NCBI GenBank assembly: GCA_001898505.1
Contig: MKTZ01000012.1
Coordinates: 241,570 to 305,569 of the forward strand
Length of the DNA stretch: 64,000 nt
Source of the DNA: Sphingobacteriales bacterium 50-39
Lineage (GTDB): Bacteria > Bacteroidota > Bacteroidia > Chitinophagales > Chitinophagaceae
Direction: 5' to 3'
Both the position numbers and the translations under genes were made by a program. Shown piece by piece: positions 1 to 8,642 of the stretch. The notes under the pieces are model-generated. The model had not been told where the DNA came from, did not search any database, and saw nothing but the letters and a program-made list of their open reading frames with translations. Each line of letters begins with the position of its first letter. Position 1 is the stretch's first letter.

Positions 1-1
1 C

Positions 2-763
2 GTGGACTTTATCTCGCAGGTGCTGCGACGTAAGGCCAGGGGGGACAGAGGGGTGAGGGATTTGCAAATGGTAGGTTTTATCCGGGATTTCTTAAAAGCG
101 ATCCTGGGGATCATCGGGCTGCTGATGATATTGGATTCGGCCTTTAAGGTAAATGTTTCCAGCATACTGGCATCCCTGGGACTGGCAGGCGCCGCTGTGG
201 CCCTTGCTGCGAAAGAGAGCATCGAAAATCTTATCGCCAGCTTTGTCATTTTCTTCGACAAGCCGTTTACGGCCGGGGATGTGCTAAAGGTGAACAATAT
301 TTCCGGGACGGTGGAGAAGATCGGGCTACGCAGCACGCGTATCCGTACGGATCAGAAGACCTTTGTCACCGTGCCTAATAAGCAAATGGTGGACAGTGTT
401 GTAGACAATCTTACGCTTCGTACTCAGCGAAAGGGGGAGTTGAGGCTGGAAGTGAGTCTTCCGACCTCGTCGGTGCAGTTGGACAAGCTGATAGCAGGTC
501 TTAAAGAGATATTGAAAAAGGATACGATAGAGAATAGCACAGCTTTTCTAAATGATATAACAGCCAGCGCTTTTTTGATCAACGTGGATTATTTTACGGC
601 GCCTGTTACACAGGATCGGTTCAACGCAGTCAAACAGGCGGTGAATCTGGATGTGTTGCGGCTGCTGGAGACGTTAAAGATCGATATTGCAGGAGCCAGT
701 ACGGAGATCCGGATCAGCGGGACGGCTGCTGCTGCCAGTGGGTCAGATAACGACCGGTCTTAA
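2..763 (+). CDS. MscS-family mechanosensitive channel, 5' end probably cut
   Basis: This is the C-terminal part of a small-conductance mechanosensitive ion channel of the inner membrane, which releases solutes when turgor rises. Two hydrophobic helices lie at about residues 31-50 and 52-85. The second is the Gly/Ala-rich pore helix typical of MscS, followed by the beta domain (FDKPFTAGD, VEKIGLRSTRIRT) and VPNKQMVDS. A GTG at position 2 could open the frame, but MscS proteins normally have more helices before this point, so the true start is probably outside the window. The stop overlaps by 4 bp the stop of the convergent gene on the other strand. The family assignment is firm; specific substrate or gating is not visible. 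Confidence 0.85.
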   Translation: MDFISQVLRRKARGDRGVRDLQMVGFIRDFLKAILGIIGLLMILDSAFKVNVSSILASLGLAGAAVALAAKESIENLIASFVIFFDKPFTAGDVLKVNNISGTVEKIGLRSTRIRTDQKTFVTVPNKQMVDSVVDNLTLRTQRKGELRLEVSLPTSSVQLDKLIAGLKEILKKDTIENSTAFLNDITASAFLINVDYFTAPVTQDRFNAVKQAVNLDVLRLLETLKIDIAGASTEIRISGTAAAASGSDNDRS

Positions 764-1269
764 TGAGTTTCCAGGATGGCTGAGAGATCTTTCTCCCAGG
801 GGCTGTATTTGTCTTTTGGCTGGACCCTCCCTATTTCTTTTCCATTCTTTAAGACGATGAAAGTAGGTATGGAAGTGATGTGCATGTGCTCCGTGAGGTG
901 GTAAAGGGTTTTCTTTTCCTGATCCACTCCTATCAGCGTGACCTGGTCAGGGCGGACGGAGGCGGCATCCATGAGGGAATAGAATCCTGGAAGAATATAT
1001 TGGGCGTCTTCGTTCCAGGTGGCTGTAAAGACGAGGAATCGCACTTGTGTGGTGTTTGCACGAACCAGAGCTGTCAGGGCTGCATCGGGGGTATACGCGC
1101 AGCGGTTTTGATGAAACCAGGAAAAGGCTGCATCTTTTTCCAGCATGTCCCGGCTGATGAGCCCCTTTAATATCTTATGCGTTCCATCACTGGTGATGGT
1201 GTATTCGGATTCGGCCCGGGTGAGGATGCCCAGACCAATGATGAATGCGATGAGTAGAATGTGCTTCAT
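760..1269 (-). CDS. exported thioredoxin-fold protein lacking the CxxC site
   Basis: A 169-residue protein with a signal peptide at residues 1-19 and a thioredoxin-like fold. The position of the usual WCxxC motif reads WNED (residues 85-88), so both redox cysteines are missing, whereas the cis-proline strand (SIPTFIVLKNGKEIGR, from about residue 133) is kept. It therefore probably acts as a binding or scaffold domain in the periplasm rather than a disulfide oxidoreductase; that is inference. It lies 12 bp downstream of the MerR gene and probably shares its transcript with the M23 peptidase gene. The start gives a clean signal peptide. Confidence 0.7.
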   Translation of the reverse strand: MKHILLIAFIIGLGILTRAESEYTITSDGTHKILKGLISRDMLEKDAAFSWFHQNRCAYTPDAALTALVRANTTQVRFLVFTATWNEDAQYILPGFYSLMDAASVRPDQVTLIGVDQEKKTLYHLTEHMHITSIPTFIVLKNGKEIGRVQPKDKYSPWEKDLSAILETH

Positions 1270-1281
1270 ATGATGTAAGGT

Positions 1282-2289
1282 TTATAGTTGTGCCTTCAAT
1301 TCCAGGAGGAAGGCTTTGATCTGTTGTAATCGTTGAATGGCTTCAAATCGTTGTTCCGCCTTTTTATTCTTCCGGAGGAATTCCTTGGCGCCTTCGATAG
1401 TATATTTCCGCTGGCGCAAGAGATGATAGATCAGGTGCAGGTTCTTGATATCCACTGGTCTGAAATACCTGTCCCCTTTTCTATTTTTCCGGGGCTGCAG
1501 GATGCTGAATTCTGTCTCCCAGAAGCGGAGGAGGGATTGGTTGACCCTGAACATTTCGGCTACTTCTCCCATGGTATAATACTGCTTGCTGAACAGGACT
1601 TCGTCAGCCGGTATATCGATCAGGTCGGCCTCTGCCGCCACTTCTTTCAGGGATTTGCGGCCTCTTTTGGATTTGGCTTTCTCTGCCGGGGCTGGTTTTG
1701 TTTTTTCTTTTGCGGCTGGCCGTTGGGTGGATCTTTTGCGAGGGGGGAGCGGAGGTTCCACGATGGGAGAAGCCGCTACCGGTGCGGGCACCTCTTCCAC
1801 GGGGGGCACTTCTTCCAGGGGGGGCACTTCCAGCGTATCCACTACAGGGATCAGTTCCGGGGCCTCTTTTACAGGGGCCGGCTCCGGCAGCTCCTCCGGG
1901 GGTATCGTTTCAGGCAGCTCCTCCAGGGAGATTTTTTCCGGCATATCCTCTACAGGGACCGGTATTTCCGCCCTGACGACGGGCAGGTCTATATCTTCCA
2001 GGGGGATGGATGTCTGTATAAATACCTGCTCGGGGGCTTTGATCTGAGGTTGAGGGGCGGGTATCAGGACCGGGTCGGCAGTCTGTTCGGGTGACCGCTT
2101 CAATGATTTTATCCGTACCACTACGCCTGCCCGGCGGCCTTCTTCCCGCACCGTATGTTCTTCTTCCGCTGACAGTACCAGGACATTACCCTGTTCTCCG
2201 GGATGGGCCGACAGACCATTTTTTGGCGGAGCCTGGGGCTCTGCCTCCATGGGAAAGTTGAACGCCATCTGGGAGAATTCTTTCTTCAT
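1282..2289 (-). CDS. MerR-family transcriptional regulator with long acidic Pro-rich N-terminus
   Basis: A MerR-type DNA-binding domain occupies the last third. The helix-turn-helix (TMGEVAEMFRVNQSLLRFWE) starts at about residue 239, followed by the wing (RKNRKGDRYFRPVDI) and a C-terminal helical stretch. The first ~230 residues are low complexity, rich in Pro, Glu and Val, then Lys-rich, and are probably disordered. The chosen ATG gives MKKEFSQMAF; an ATG at 2349 would overlap the upstream peptidase gene by 8 bp and is also possible. From memory, the order alaS, M23 peptidase, MerR recurs in Bacteroidota, which suggests a cell-envelope role, but the regulon is not visible here. Confidence 0.8.
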   Translation of the reverse strand: MKKEFSQMAFNFPMEAEPQAPPKNGLSAHPGEQGNVLVLSAEEEHTVREEGRRAGVVVRIKSLKRSPEQTADPVLIPAPQPQIKAPEQVFIQTSIPLEDIDLPVVRAEIPVPVEDMPEKISLEELPETIPPEELPEPAPVKEAPELIPVVDTLEVPPLEEVPPVEEVPAPVAASPIVEPPLPPRKRSTQRPAAKEKTKPAPAEKAKSKRGRKSLKEVAAEADLIDIPADEVLFSKQYYTMGEVAEMFRVNQSLLRFWETEFSILQPRKNRKGDRYFRPVDIKNLHLIYHLLRQRKYTIEGAKEFLRKNKKAEQRFEAIQRLQQIKAFLLELKAQL

Positions 2290-2341
2290 CGGGGGAGTGT
2301 GGTCAAAAATCGTTCCGGTCCGAGCGTGAAGATACGCAGGA

Positions 2342-3313
2342 TTAGTCAAAACTTTGGTTACTGGATGCGGCTAACTTCAACAGCCTGTCATATTGTTCAG
2401 GAGTGATATCATTATAGAAATAATATACGGGATCCACGGGATCGCCATTGCGGTGTACCTCATAATGGCAGTGTGGGCCTGTACTTTTACCCGTGCTACC
2501 CACCCAGCCGATGATCTCCCCCCTTTTTACATGCTGCCCGGGCTTGACCTTTACCCGGAACATATGCCCATAGAGGGTGCCATAGCCATACCCATGGTTG
2601 ATGACGACGTGGTTGCCATAGCCGTTGCCCGTATTGCCGGCTACATCCACCGTACCGTTGGCCGTAGCGTAGATGGGGGTGCCTTGTGGGGCGGCGAAAT
2701 CAAGTCCCGCGTGAAATTTGGTTGTTTTATACACGGGGTCTATCCGATAGCCAAAGCCGGAGGCTATACGGCTGAGGTCCTTGTTGCTCACGGGCTGAAT
2801 GGCGGGCGTGCAAGCGAGGAGCTGCTCTTTATTCTTGATAAAATTATCGATCTGGCTATATGACTGGGACTGGTTGATGATCCGGGCGCTGAGCTTATTG
2901 AGGGTGGCGGCGACGGACGTATATAAATTTTCCTGATCCATGCCTTGTACCAGCTTGATTTCCAGCTCCTGTTGGGCAGCTTTTGCCCGGGCGCTGTCGG
3001 GGATGGGGGCTGCTTCGAAGATGGCCCGGTAGACATTATTATCCCTTTTTTCCAGCTCGGCCATCTGACCCTGCAACTTTTGAACTTTGTCGTTCAGGAC
3101 GTAATAATTGTCTTTTAGGGCTTCGTTGCGCTGCATCAGCCTTTTTTCGTTAGCGGAAGGGAAGTATTTATAGGCCAGGGACACCAGGATCAGGGCTGTT
3201 ACGACTGCAGCCGACATAAAACCCAATACCCGCAGGAGAGTTACCCGCAGGGGAGTCTCCAGTTTTTCATACCGGAGGGTATTGGTGTTATAATAGTATT
3301 TGATCTTCTTCAT
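2342..3313 (-). CDS. M23-family (LytM-like) metallopeptidase, membrane anchored
   Basis: A 323-residue bitopic protein. A short cytoplasmic start (MKKIKYYYNTNTLRYEKLETP) precedes a transmembrane helix at about residues 30-50, then a coiled-coil region and a C-terminal LytM domain. Zinc ligands are visible: HxxxD (H201, D205) and HxH (H281-H283). It probably cuts, or regulates the cutting of, peptidoglycan cross-links in the periplasm. The ATG at 3313 is chosen over one nine codons upstream because it begins the conserved MKKIKYYYN-type start. It is divergent from alaS and heads the set with the MerR and thioredoxin-fold genes. Confidence 0.9.
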   Translation of the reverse strand: MKKIKYYYNTNTLRYEKLETPLRVTLLRVLGFMSAAVVTALILVSLAYKYFPSANEKRLMQRNEALKDNYYVLNDKVQKLQGQMAELEKRDNNVYRAIFEAAPIPDSARAKAAQQELEIKLVQGMDQENLYTSVAATLNKLSARIINQSQSYSQIDNFIKNKEQLLACTPAIQPVSNKDLSRIASGFGYRIDPVYKTTKFHAGLDFAAPQGTPIYATANGTVDVAGNTGNGYGNHVVINHGYGYGTLYGHMFRVKVKPGQHVKRGEIIGWVGSTGKSTGPHCHYEVHRNGDPVDPVYYFYNDITPEQYDRLLKLAASSNQSFD

Positions 3314-3363
3314 CGGAGTCCGCCAACAGGCATGAGACAACGGTAAAACAGCTTGATTTAGTG

Positions 3364-3371
3364 TACATTTG
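3364..3371 (+). promoter_or_regulatory. candidate -7 box for alaS
   Basis: TACATTTG matches the TAnnTTTG box and lies about 75 bases before the alaS start codon. No convincing TTG box is seen at the right distance upstream, so this is weak. Confidence 0.3.
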
Positions 3372-3396
3372 CACTGCCCAACCTTAACCGAGCGTA

Positions 3397-3430
3397 CAAA
3401 TATAATTGGTGAAGACCATATAAAATCAAA
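3397..3430 (-). promoter_or_regulatory. candidate Bacteroidota promoter for the M23-MerR genes
   Basis: Read on the minus strand, TTTG at 3430-3427 is followed after 22 bases by TATATTTG at 3404-3397. This fits the TTTG / TAnnTTTG pattern with 17-23 base spacing known for primary sigma factor promoters in this phylum. It would start transcription about 75-80 bases before the M23 start codon. No mapping data are available. Confidence 0.45.
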
Positions 3431-3444
3431 AGTTTGTCCCGTTT

Positions 3445-6111
3445 ATGATGACCAGTGCTGAAATAAGATCGAAATTCCTGGATTTTTTCACATCGAAAGG
3501 CCATACGATTGTTCCCTCCGCCCCCATCGTTGTAAAGAACGATCCTACCCTGCTGTTCACCAATGCCGGAATGAACCAGTTCAAGGATTTTTTTTTAGGG
3601 AATAGGGTGCCACCCTATTCCAGAGTCGCTGATACCCAGAAATGTCTACGGGTCAGCGGTAAACACAATGACCTGGAAGAGGTAGGTGTCGATACCTATC
3701 ACCATACCATGTTCGAAATGCTGGGTAACTGGAGTTTTGGGGACTATTTCAAGCCGGAGGCTATTGCGTGGAGCTGGGAGCTGCTGACGGGGGTATATGG
3801 CATTCCCAAAGACAAGCTATATGTCACCGTATTCGAAGGGGACGCCAAAGAGAACCTGCCCCGTGATACGGAAGCCTATGACGAATGGAAAAAGTGGATA
3901 GCTGCGGACAGGATACTCATGGGCAATAAGAAAGATAATTTCTGGGAGATGGGGGATACCGGCCCTTGCGGCCCCTGTACCGAGATACATGTGGATTGCC
4001 GGTCTGAGGCCGAGCGCAGTCAGATCAGCGGCGCCTCCCTGGTAAATAAGGATCACCCCCAGGTGATAGAGATATGGAACAATGTCTTTATACAATTCAA
4101 CCGACTTAAGGATGGTAGCTTGCAACCCCTCCCTGCCCGGCATGTCGACACCGGTATGGGTCTGGAAAGGCTGGTGAGGGTATTACAAGGCAAGAGCTCC
4201 AATTACGATACGGACCTGTTCACCGGCACTATCTCTGAAGTTGAAAAGATCACTAAGAAAAAGTACGGGAACACGGATAGTAAGCAAGATGTCGCCTTCC
4301 GGGTACTGGCAGATCATATCCGTGCCATTTCTTTTACTATTGCCGACGGACAGCTGCCCTCGAACACGGGAGCGGGTTATGTGATCCGCCGCATCCTGCG
4401 TCGCGCCGTACGATACTATTACTCTTACCTGGATCATAAGCAACCGTTGCTTTTTCAACTGGTGCCCCTGCTGGCAGGACAGTTCGAGAAAGTATTCCCG
4501 GAATTGTTCAAACAGGCGGACCTGGTGGCCAAGGTCATCAGGGAGGAGGAGGATGCTTTTCTCCGGACGCTGGACAAGGGGTTAAAGAAAATGGAGGACA
4601 TCATAGCCGCACCTAAGAATGGGACTATCGATGGACAGGCGGCATTCGAGCTGTACGATACTTATGGCTTTCCTATCGACCTGACCCGGCTGATTGCGCG
4701 CGAGAATAATCTTGTGGTGGATGAGAAAGGTTTTGAAAAAGAAATGCAGCAGCAGAAAGATCGCAGCCGTGCCGCCACGGCCCTGGACACCGAGGACTGG
4801 GTGGTATTGGAAGACAATCCCCTGTCGGAGTTCGTGGGATACGATATGCTGGAGACAAAGACCCGTATTGTAAAATACCGTAAGATAAAGGCCAAGGGTA
4901 AGGAATCCTGGCAGCTGGTGCTGGAAGCGACACCCTTTTATGCGGAGAGCGGCGGACAGGTGGGCGATACCGGTGTGATCGAGGCTAATGGTGAACTCGT
5001 AGCTGTCATCGATACGAAGAAGGAGAACGACCTCATTATACAGTTTGTGGAGAAGCTTCCTGCTCAGCTCAAAGGGGAGGTATTTGCCAGGGTAAACCCG
5101 GTGTTACGCAAAGAGGCCGAGGTGCATCACACGGCTACGCATCTGTTGCACGCTGCGCTGCGTAAGGTGCTGGGTACGCATGTAGCCCAGAAGGGTTCGC
5201 TGGTGAATGACGAGCAGCTGCGTTTCGACTTCTCTCATTTTGCCAAGATGACGGATGAGGAGATTGCAAAGGTCGAAGAGCTGGTGAATGAAAAGATCCG
5301 GGAGAACATTCCGGTTGTTATAAAAGAAATGTCCAAGGAGGAAGCGTTAAAGCTGGGCGCCATGGCTTTGTTCGGAGAGAAATATGGCGACAGGGTGCGG
5401 GTGGTGATCATCGATCCGTCTTACTCGGTGGAGCTGTGTGGAGGTACCCATGTCGGTGCGACGGGAGAGTTAGGGTTCTTTAAGATACGCCATGAAAGCG
5501 CTGTGGCGGCCGGGGTTCGCCGGATAGAAGCCGTTAGCGGAAGGGCTGCGGAAGTGTTTGTCCAGGAACAGCTTGCTTTGCTGCGTAGCGTACGTGAGGC
5601 GCTGAAGAATCCCAAAGAGCTGAACAAGGCGGTGGAAGGGTTGGTTGCAGATAATGCGGAACAAAAGAAAAAATTGGAGAAGGCGGAAGCGCGGCAACTG
5701 AAAGATATCGCAGAATCACTGATAAACGAAGTGGTGGATATAAGTGGAATCAAGTTTATTGGAAAGGTAGTTGGTTTGGAAAATGTCGACCAATTGAAAA
5801 AATTGGCTTTGGAGTTAAAATCGAAGGTGAAAAACTACTTTTTTGCCTTGGGCGCCAGGTCGGAAGGCAAAGCCTTTTTTGTTCTGGCTACAGAAAAGGA
5901 ATTGGTCGAGAAGAAATTTATAAATACGAACGCAATATTTGATGCTGTAAAAAACTCATTCGATGGTAAAGGCGGCGGGAAAGAGTTGATCAGTAGCACC
6001 GGAACAAAACCGGATGGATTGGAGGATGCAATAAGAACAGCGCAGTCAATGCTTGAGCAGGAACGACAGAAAAACCAGGCGTTTGAAGATTTTCTTAATG
6101 GGAAGATATAG
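3445..6111 (+). CDS. alaS: alanyl-tRNA synthetase
   Basis: Cytoplasmic class II aminoacyl-tRNA synthetase that charges tRNA-Ala. The protein is 888 residues, the usual length. The N-terminal catalytic core is clear (FTNAGMNQFKDFF, and GDYFKPEAIAWSWE at about residue 93). The editing domain carries HTATHLLH at about residue 560 and the zinc-site CGGTHVG at about residue 664, and is followed by the coiled-coil and C-Ala domain. Two Met codons start the frame; the second (3448) is equally plausible. It is divergent from the M23 gene and is followed after 3 bp by the interrupted thioredoxin-family gene. Confidence 0.98.
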   Translation: MMTSAEIRSKFLDFFTSKGHTIVPSAPIVVKNDPTLLFTNAGMNQFKDFFLGNRVPPYSRVADTQKCLRVSGKHNDLEEVGVDTYHHTMFEMLGNWSFGDYFKPEAIAWSWELLTGVYGIPKDKLYVTVFEGDAKENLPRDTEAYDEWKKWIAADRILMGNKKDNFWEMGDTGPCGPCTEIHVDCRSEAERSQISGASLVNKDHPQVIEIWNNVFIQFNRLKDGSLQPLPARHVDTGMGLERLVRVLQGKSSNYDTDLFTGTISEVEKITKKKYGNTDSKQDVAFRVLADHIRAISFTIADGQLPSNTGAGYVIRRILRRAVRYYYSYLDHKQPLLFQLVPLLAGQFEKVFPELFKQADLVAKVIREEEDAFLRTLDKGLKKMEDIIAAPKNGTIDGQAAFELYDTYGFPIDLTRLIARENNLVVDEKGFEKEMQQQKDRSRAATALDTEDWVVLEDNPLSEFVGYDMLETKTRIVKYRKIKAKGKESWQLVLEATPFYAESGGQVGDTGVIEANGELVAVIDTKKENDLIIQFVEKLPAQLKGEVFARVNPVLRKEAEVHHTATHLLHAALRKVLGTHVAQKGSLVNDEQLRFDFSHFAKMTDEEIAKVEELVNEKIRENIPVVIKEMSKEEALKLGAMALFGEKYGDRVRVVIIDPSYSVELCGGTHVGATGELGFFKIRHESAVAAGVRRIEAVSGRAAEVFVQEQLALLRSVREALKNPKELNKAVEGLVADNAEQKKKLEKAEARQLKDIAESLINEVVDISGIKFIGKVVGLENVDQLKKLALELKSKVKNYFFALGARSEGKAFFVLATEKELVEKKFINTNAIFDAVKNSFDGKGGGKELISSTGTKPDGLEDAIRTAQSMLEQERQKNQAFEDFLNGKI

Positions 6112-6114
6112 GCG

Positions 6115-7353
6115 ATGAAAAAAACTATTTCTCTTTGCTTTGCCACCTTTTACGTTATTGCATTGTTAGCACAGACAAACGTAAAAACAGGTATCCAATT
6201 TTTTAAAGGTTCATGGAAAGAATTACTCGACTCGTCCAGGTAAAGTAATAAGATGATCTTTGTCGACGTGTATACTGACTGGTGCGGTCCCTGTAAATAC
6301 ATGGAAAAATTTATATTTACCAGGCAGGCAGTCGGTAAGAAATACAATGGCGCTTTCCTGAATTATAAAGTAAATGCTGAAAAAGGAGAGGGAGCAGAGA
6401 TCGCCAGAAAATATGGTATCGAGGCATTTCCCACATTTTTATTTTTAAACAGCGATGGTTACCTTATTCATAAGGTTGTGGGAGAGGCAGATGAAATCGC
6501 CTTTGTCAATCTTGTTACGGAGGCAAAAAAGCAGGAAGCAGACGTGAACAATTTAGGCAATATGGAACAAAGGTTCCGTGGAGGAGATCGCGATCCTTTA
6601 TTTTTACATGTTTATCTTGACCGTTTGGCGGAAAAGAGGATGACCAACAGCGAGGTATTGGATGCATACTTTAACAACTTAACTGATCAGCAACTTAATC
6701 GAGATTCTACTCTTATATATCTGGCGAAAAATATTACCGGGACACAAACCTCCTGTTTAACATATTTTATCAGTCATTATGACCAATTGAGTGAAACTTC
6801 AAAGACACAGCTTGCCCGTTTTTTATTTGACAGATTTATAAGGCAATTTGGGGGGATCGCTTTAAAAGAAAAGAGGCTATTGGAGTACCTGACATTAAGA
6901 AAGTTTGCCGATAAATTATATGGTTTAAATGACCAGGAGAGGTCTTTGCTTAATCAACACGATCTAAAATTCGGTGTTTTGGTCAAGGATTACAGCCTGG
7001 TTAAAAAAGCTGGTTATACATATACTACCGGGCTGCTTTCAATACCGGTTGACAGCATTCGAAGAGAAGATAAGCGCAGGTTTGATAAGGCGATGCTGCC
7101 ATTCATACGCGGAGAGCGTGATAGTACAAAAATGGTCGGTTTCGAGGAGGAAAAGAAGTATGTAATCAATATATATTCCAGGGAGATCAGCTCTCCACTC
7201 TATATAGCGGCAGAGGCCTTCTCTCATTTGCCTCCTACTGAAAAACCTGCCTTGAATGATGCATTGACCTGGGCGCAGAGAGGAGCCGAATTAATGCCGG
7301 ATGTGATTGCATTCCCGGATTTGATCAAAGTACTTGAAAAGAAATTGGAGTGA
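6115..7353 (+). pseudogene. thioredoxin-family exported protein gene interrupted by an in-frame stop
   Basis: The frame opens at the ATG at 6115 with a signal peptide (MKKTISLCFATFYVIALLAQ) and the family-like lead GIQFFKGSWKELLDSSR, then meets TAA at 6241-6243. In the same frame it continues SNKMIFVDVYTDWCGPCKYMEKFIF, which is the expected thioredoxin active site (WCGPC), with a cis-proline (FPTFLFL) and about 270 further residues of unrecognised C-terminal region. Changing TAA to AAA would restore one uninterrupted 412-codon gene. Restarting at the ATG at 6253 would give a 366-residue cytoplasmic product without the export signal. The gene is more AT-rich than its neighbours and sits 3 bp after alaS. 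A sequencing error is possible. Confidence 0.7.
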
Positions 7354-7368
7354 CATAACTGTCAGCAT

Positions 7369-7602
7369 ATGGAAGGACTTCCTCAGCCCAACCCCGAGCT
7401 CCTTATGGACCTGGTAAAAATGAAAATGCCTTTTGGCAAATACAAGGATACTGTCCTCTGCGATCTTCCTGTATCTTATCTGGAATGGTTCCATCGGGAG
7501 GGATTCCCTAAAGGGAAGCTCGGCATGTTATTGGGAACCCTATATGAGATCAAGATCAATGGGTTGGAGAAACTTCTTTTGCCCCTGAAGAAAGGTTTGT
7601 AA
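7369..7602 (+). CDS. DUF3820 family protein
   Basis: A 77-residue protein with the DUF3820 core: MPFGKYKDTVLCDLP, then YLEWFHREGFPKGKLG and EIKINGLEKL. The family is small and cytoplasmic, and its function is not established; some annotations call it a putative quorum-sensing-regulated factor, which the sequence alone does not support. It follows the interrupted thioredoxin-family gene by 15 bp and precedes the ankyrin gene by 25 bp on the same strand, so it may share a transcript. Confidence 0.8.
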   Translation: MEGLPQPNPELLMDLVKMKMPFGKYKDTVLCDLPVSYLEWFHREGFPKGKLGMLLGTLYEIKINGLEKLLLPLKKGL

Positions 7603-7627
7603 CTTGTAAGACATCCAAATTTTCTTT

Positions 7628-8548
7628 ATGGAGCCTTATCTATCGAACCCTCGGTTCGAGACGGCTGTCGATGCCCTTATTGCCGGTGATGCGTTGGGGC
7701 TGCAAGCCATGCTCCGGGATGATCCGGAATTGGTCAGGGGCCGGTCGGCACGCCCCCATCACGCCACATTACTACATTATATCGGCACCAACGGGGTAGA
7801 GGATGAGCGTCAGAAATATCCGCCCAATGCAGTGGAGATGCTGAAGCTGCTGCTGGCAGCGGGCGCCGATGTGGATGCCGAAGCCGACCTTTATGGTGGT
7901 GGGGCTACGACGTTTGGATTGGTGGCAACCAGCATCCATCCTGTCAAGGCGGGTATTCTGGTCCCTTTGTTGGAAACATTGTTGGATGCAGGCGCTTCTA
8001 TCGAGCATCCCAGGGCGGGAGGTAATGGCCAGCTGGCTGTCAATGCCTGTCTGCATAATGGGCGTCCGGAAGCGGCTGATTTTCTCATGCGCAAGGGCGC
8101 AACCCTGGATCTCGAGGCTGCGGCTGGTACCGGTAGGCTCGATGTCGTAAAGACCTTTTTTAATAAGGATGGGGAGTTGACCGCCGGGGCCACCATGGCG
8201 CAAATGGAATATGGTTTTGGCTGGGCCTGTGAATTCGGGCATACTGCCGTGGTAGATTATTTGTTGGACCGGGGCGCCGATCCTAACAAGCAGGTGAGCG
8301 GCCTCAGCGGATTGCACTGGGCCGTTGTGGGAGGGCATATGGATATTATTCAACTGCTTATACGACGGGGCGCTGATCTTTATGCGAAGAATATATATGG
8401 GGGCGATGCATTAGGCGCGGCCGGCTGGGCGGCCGAGAACAGTGATCCTGTATACCGCTGGCCGGAAGGAAAGGTGGATTATAAAGAGATCATCCGGGTG
8501 CTCCGGGAGGCCGGCACAAGGGGTGAACCCGCCCGGGATATTTCCTGA
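7628..8548 (+). CDS. ankyrin-repeat protein
   Basis: A 306-residue protein built of ankyrin repeats. Repeat signatures seen include LLLAAGADVDAEADLYGGGAT, LLDAGASIEHP, LMRKGATLDLEAAAGTGRLDVV, YLLDRGADPNKQVSGLSGLHWAVVGGHMDIIQLLIRRGADLYAKN. No signal peptide is seen, so it is probably cytoplasmic and works through protein binding; the partner is unknown. The ATG at 7628 gives a natural start. Confidence 0.88.
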   Translation: MEPYLSNPRFETAVDALIAGDALGLQAMLRDDPELVRGRSARPHHATLLHYIGTNGVEDERQKYPPNAVEMLKLLLAAGADVDAEADLYGGGATTFGLVATSIHPVKAGILVPLLETLLDAGASIEHPRAGGNGQLAVNACLHNGRPEAADFLMRKGATLDLEAAAGTGRLDVVKTFFNKDGELTAGATMAQMEYGFGWACEFGHTAVVDYLLDRGADPNKQVSGLSGLHWAVVGGHMDIIQLLIRRGADLYAKNIYGGDALGAAGWAAENSDPVYRWPEGKVDYKEIIRVLREAGTRGEPARDIS

Positions 8549-8589
8549 CTTTAACATTTCCGAAAACTTTCGTATTTCATAAAAAACAT

Positions 8590-8597
8590 TATATTTG
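8590..8597 (+). promoter_or_regulatory. candidate -7 box for the PDZ protein gene
   Basis: TATATTTG fits TAnnTTTG and stands about 45 bases before the start codon at 8643. A TTTC lies 18 bases upstream, a partial match to the TTTG box. Confidence 0.4.
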
Positions 8598-8642
8598 ATC
8601 TACGAAAGTAAACGTAGATCATTCAATTTTAAAAAAACCGCC

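Noticed and set aside
1740..2000. Short direct repeats that look like an array
   Set aside because: They are the low-complexity Pro/Glu coding repeats of the MerR protein, unequal in length and without spacers; no CRISPR array is seen anywhere in the window.
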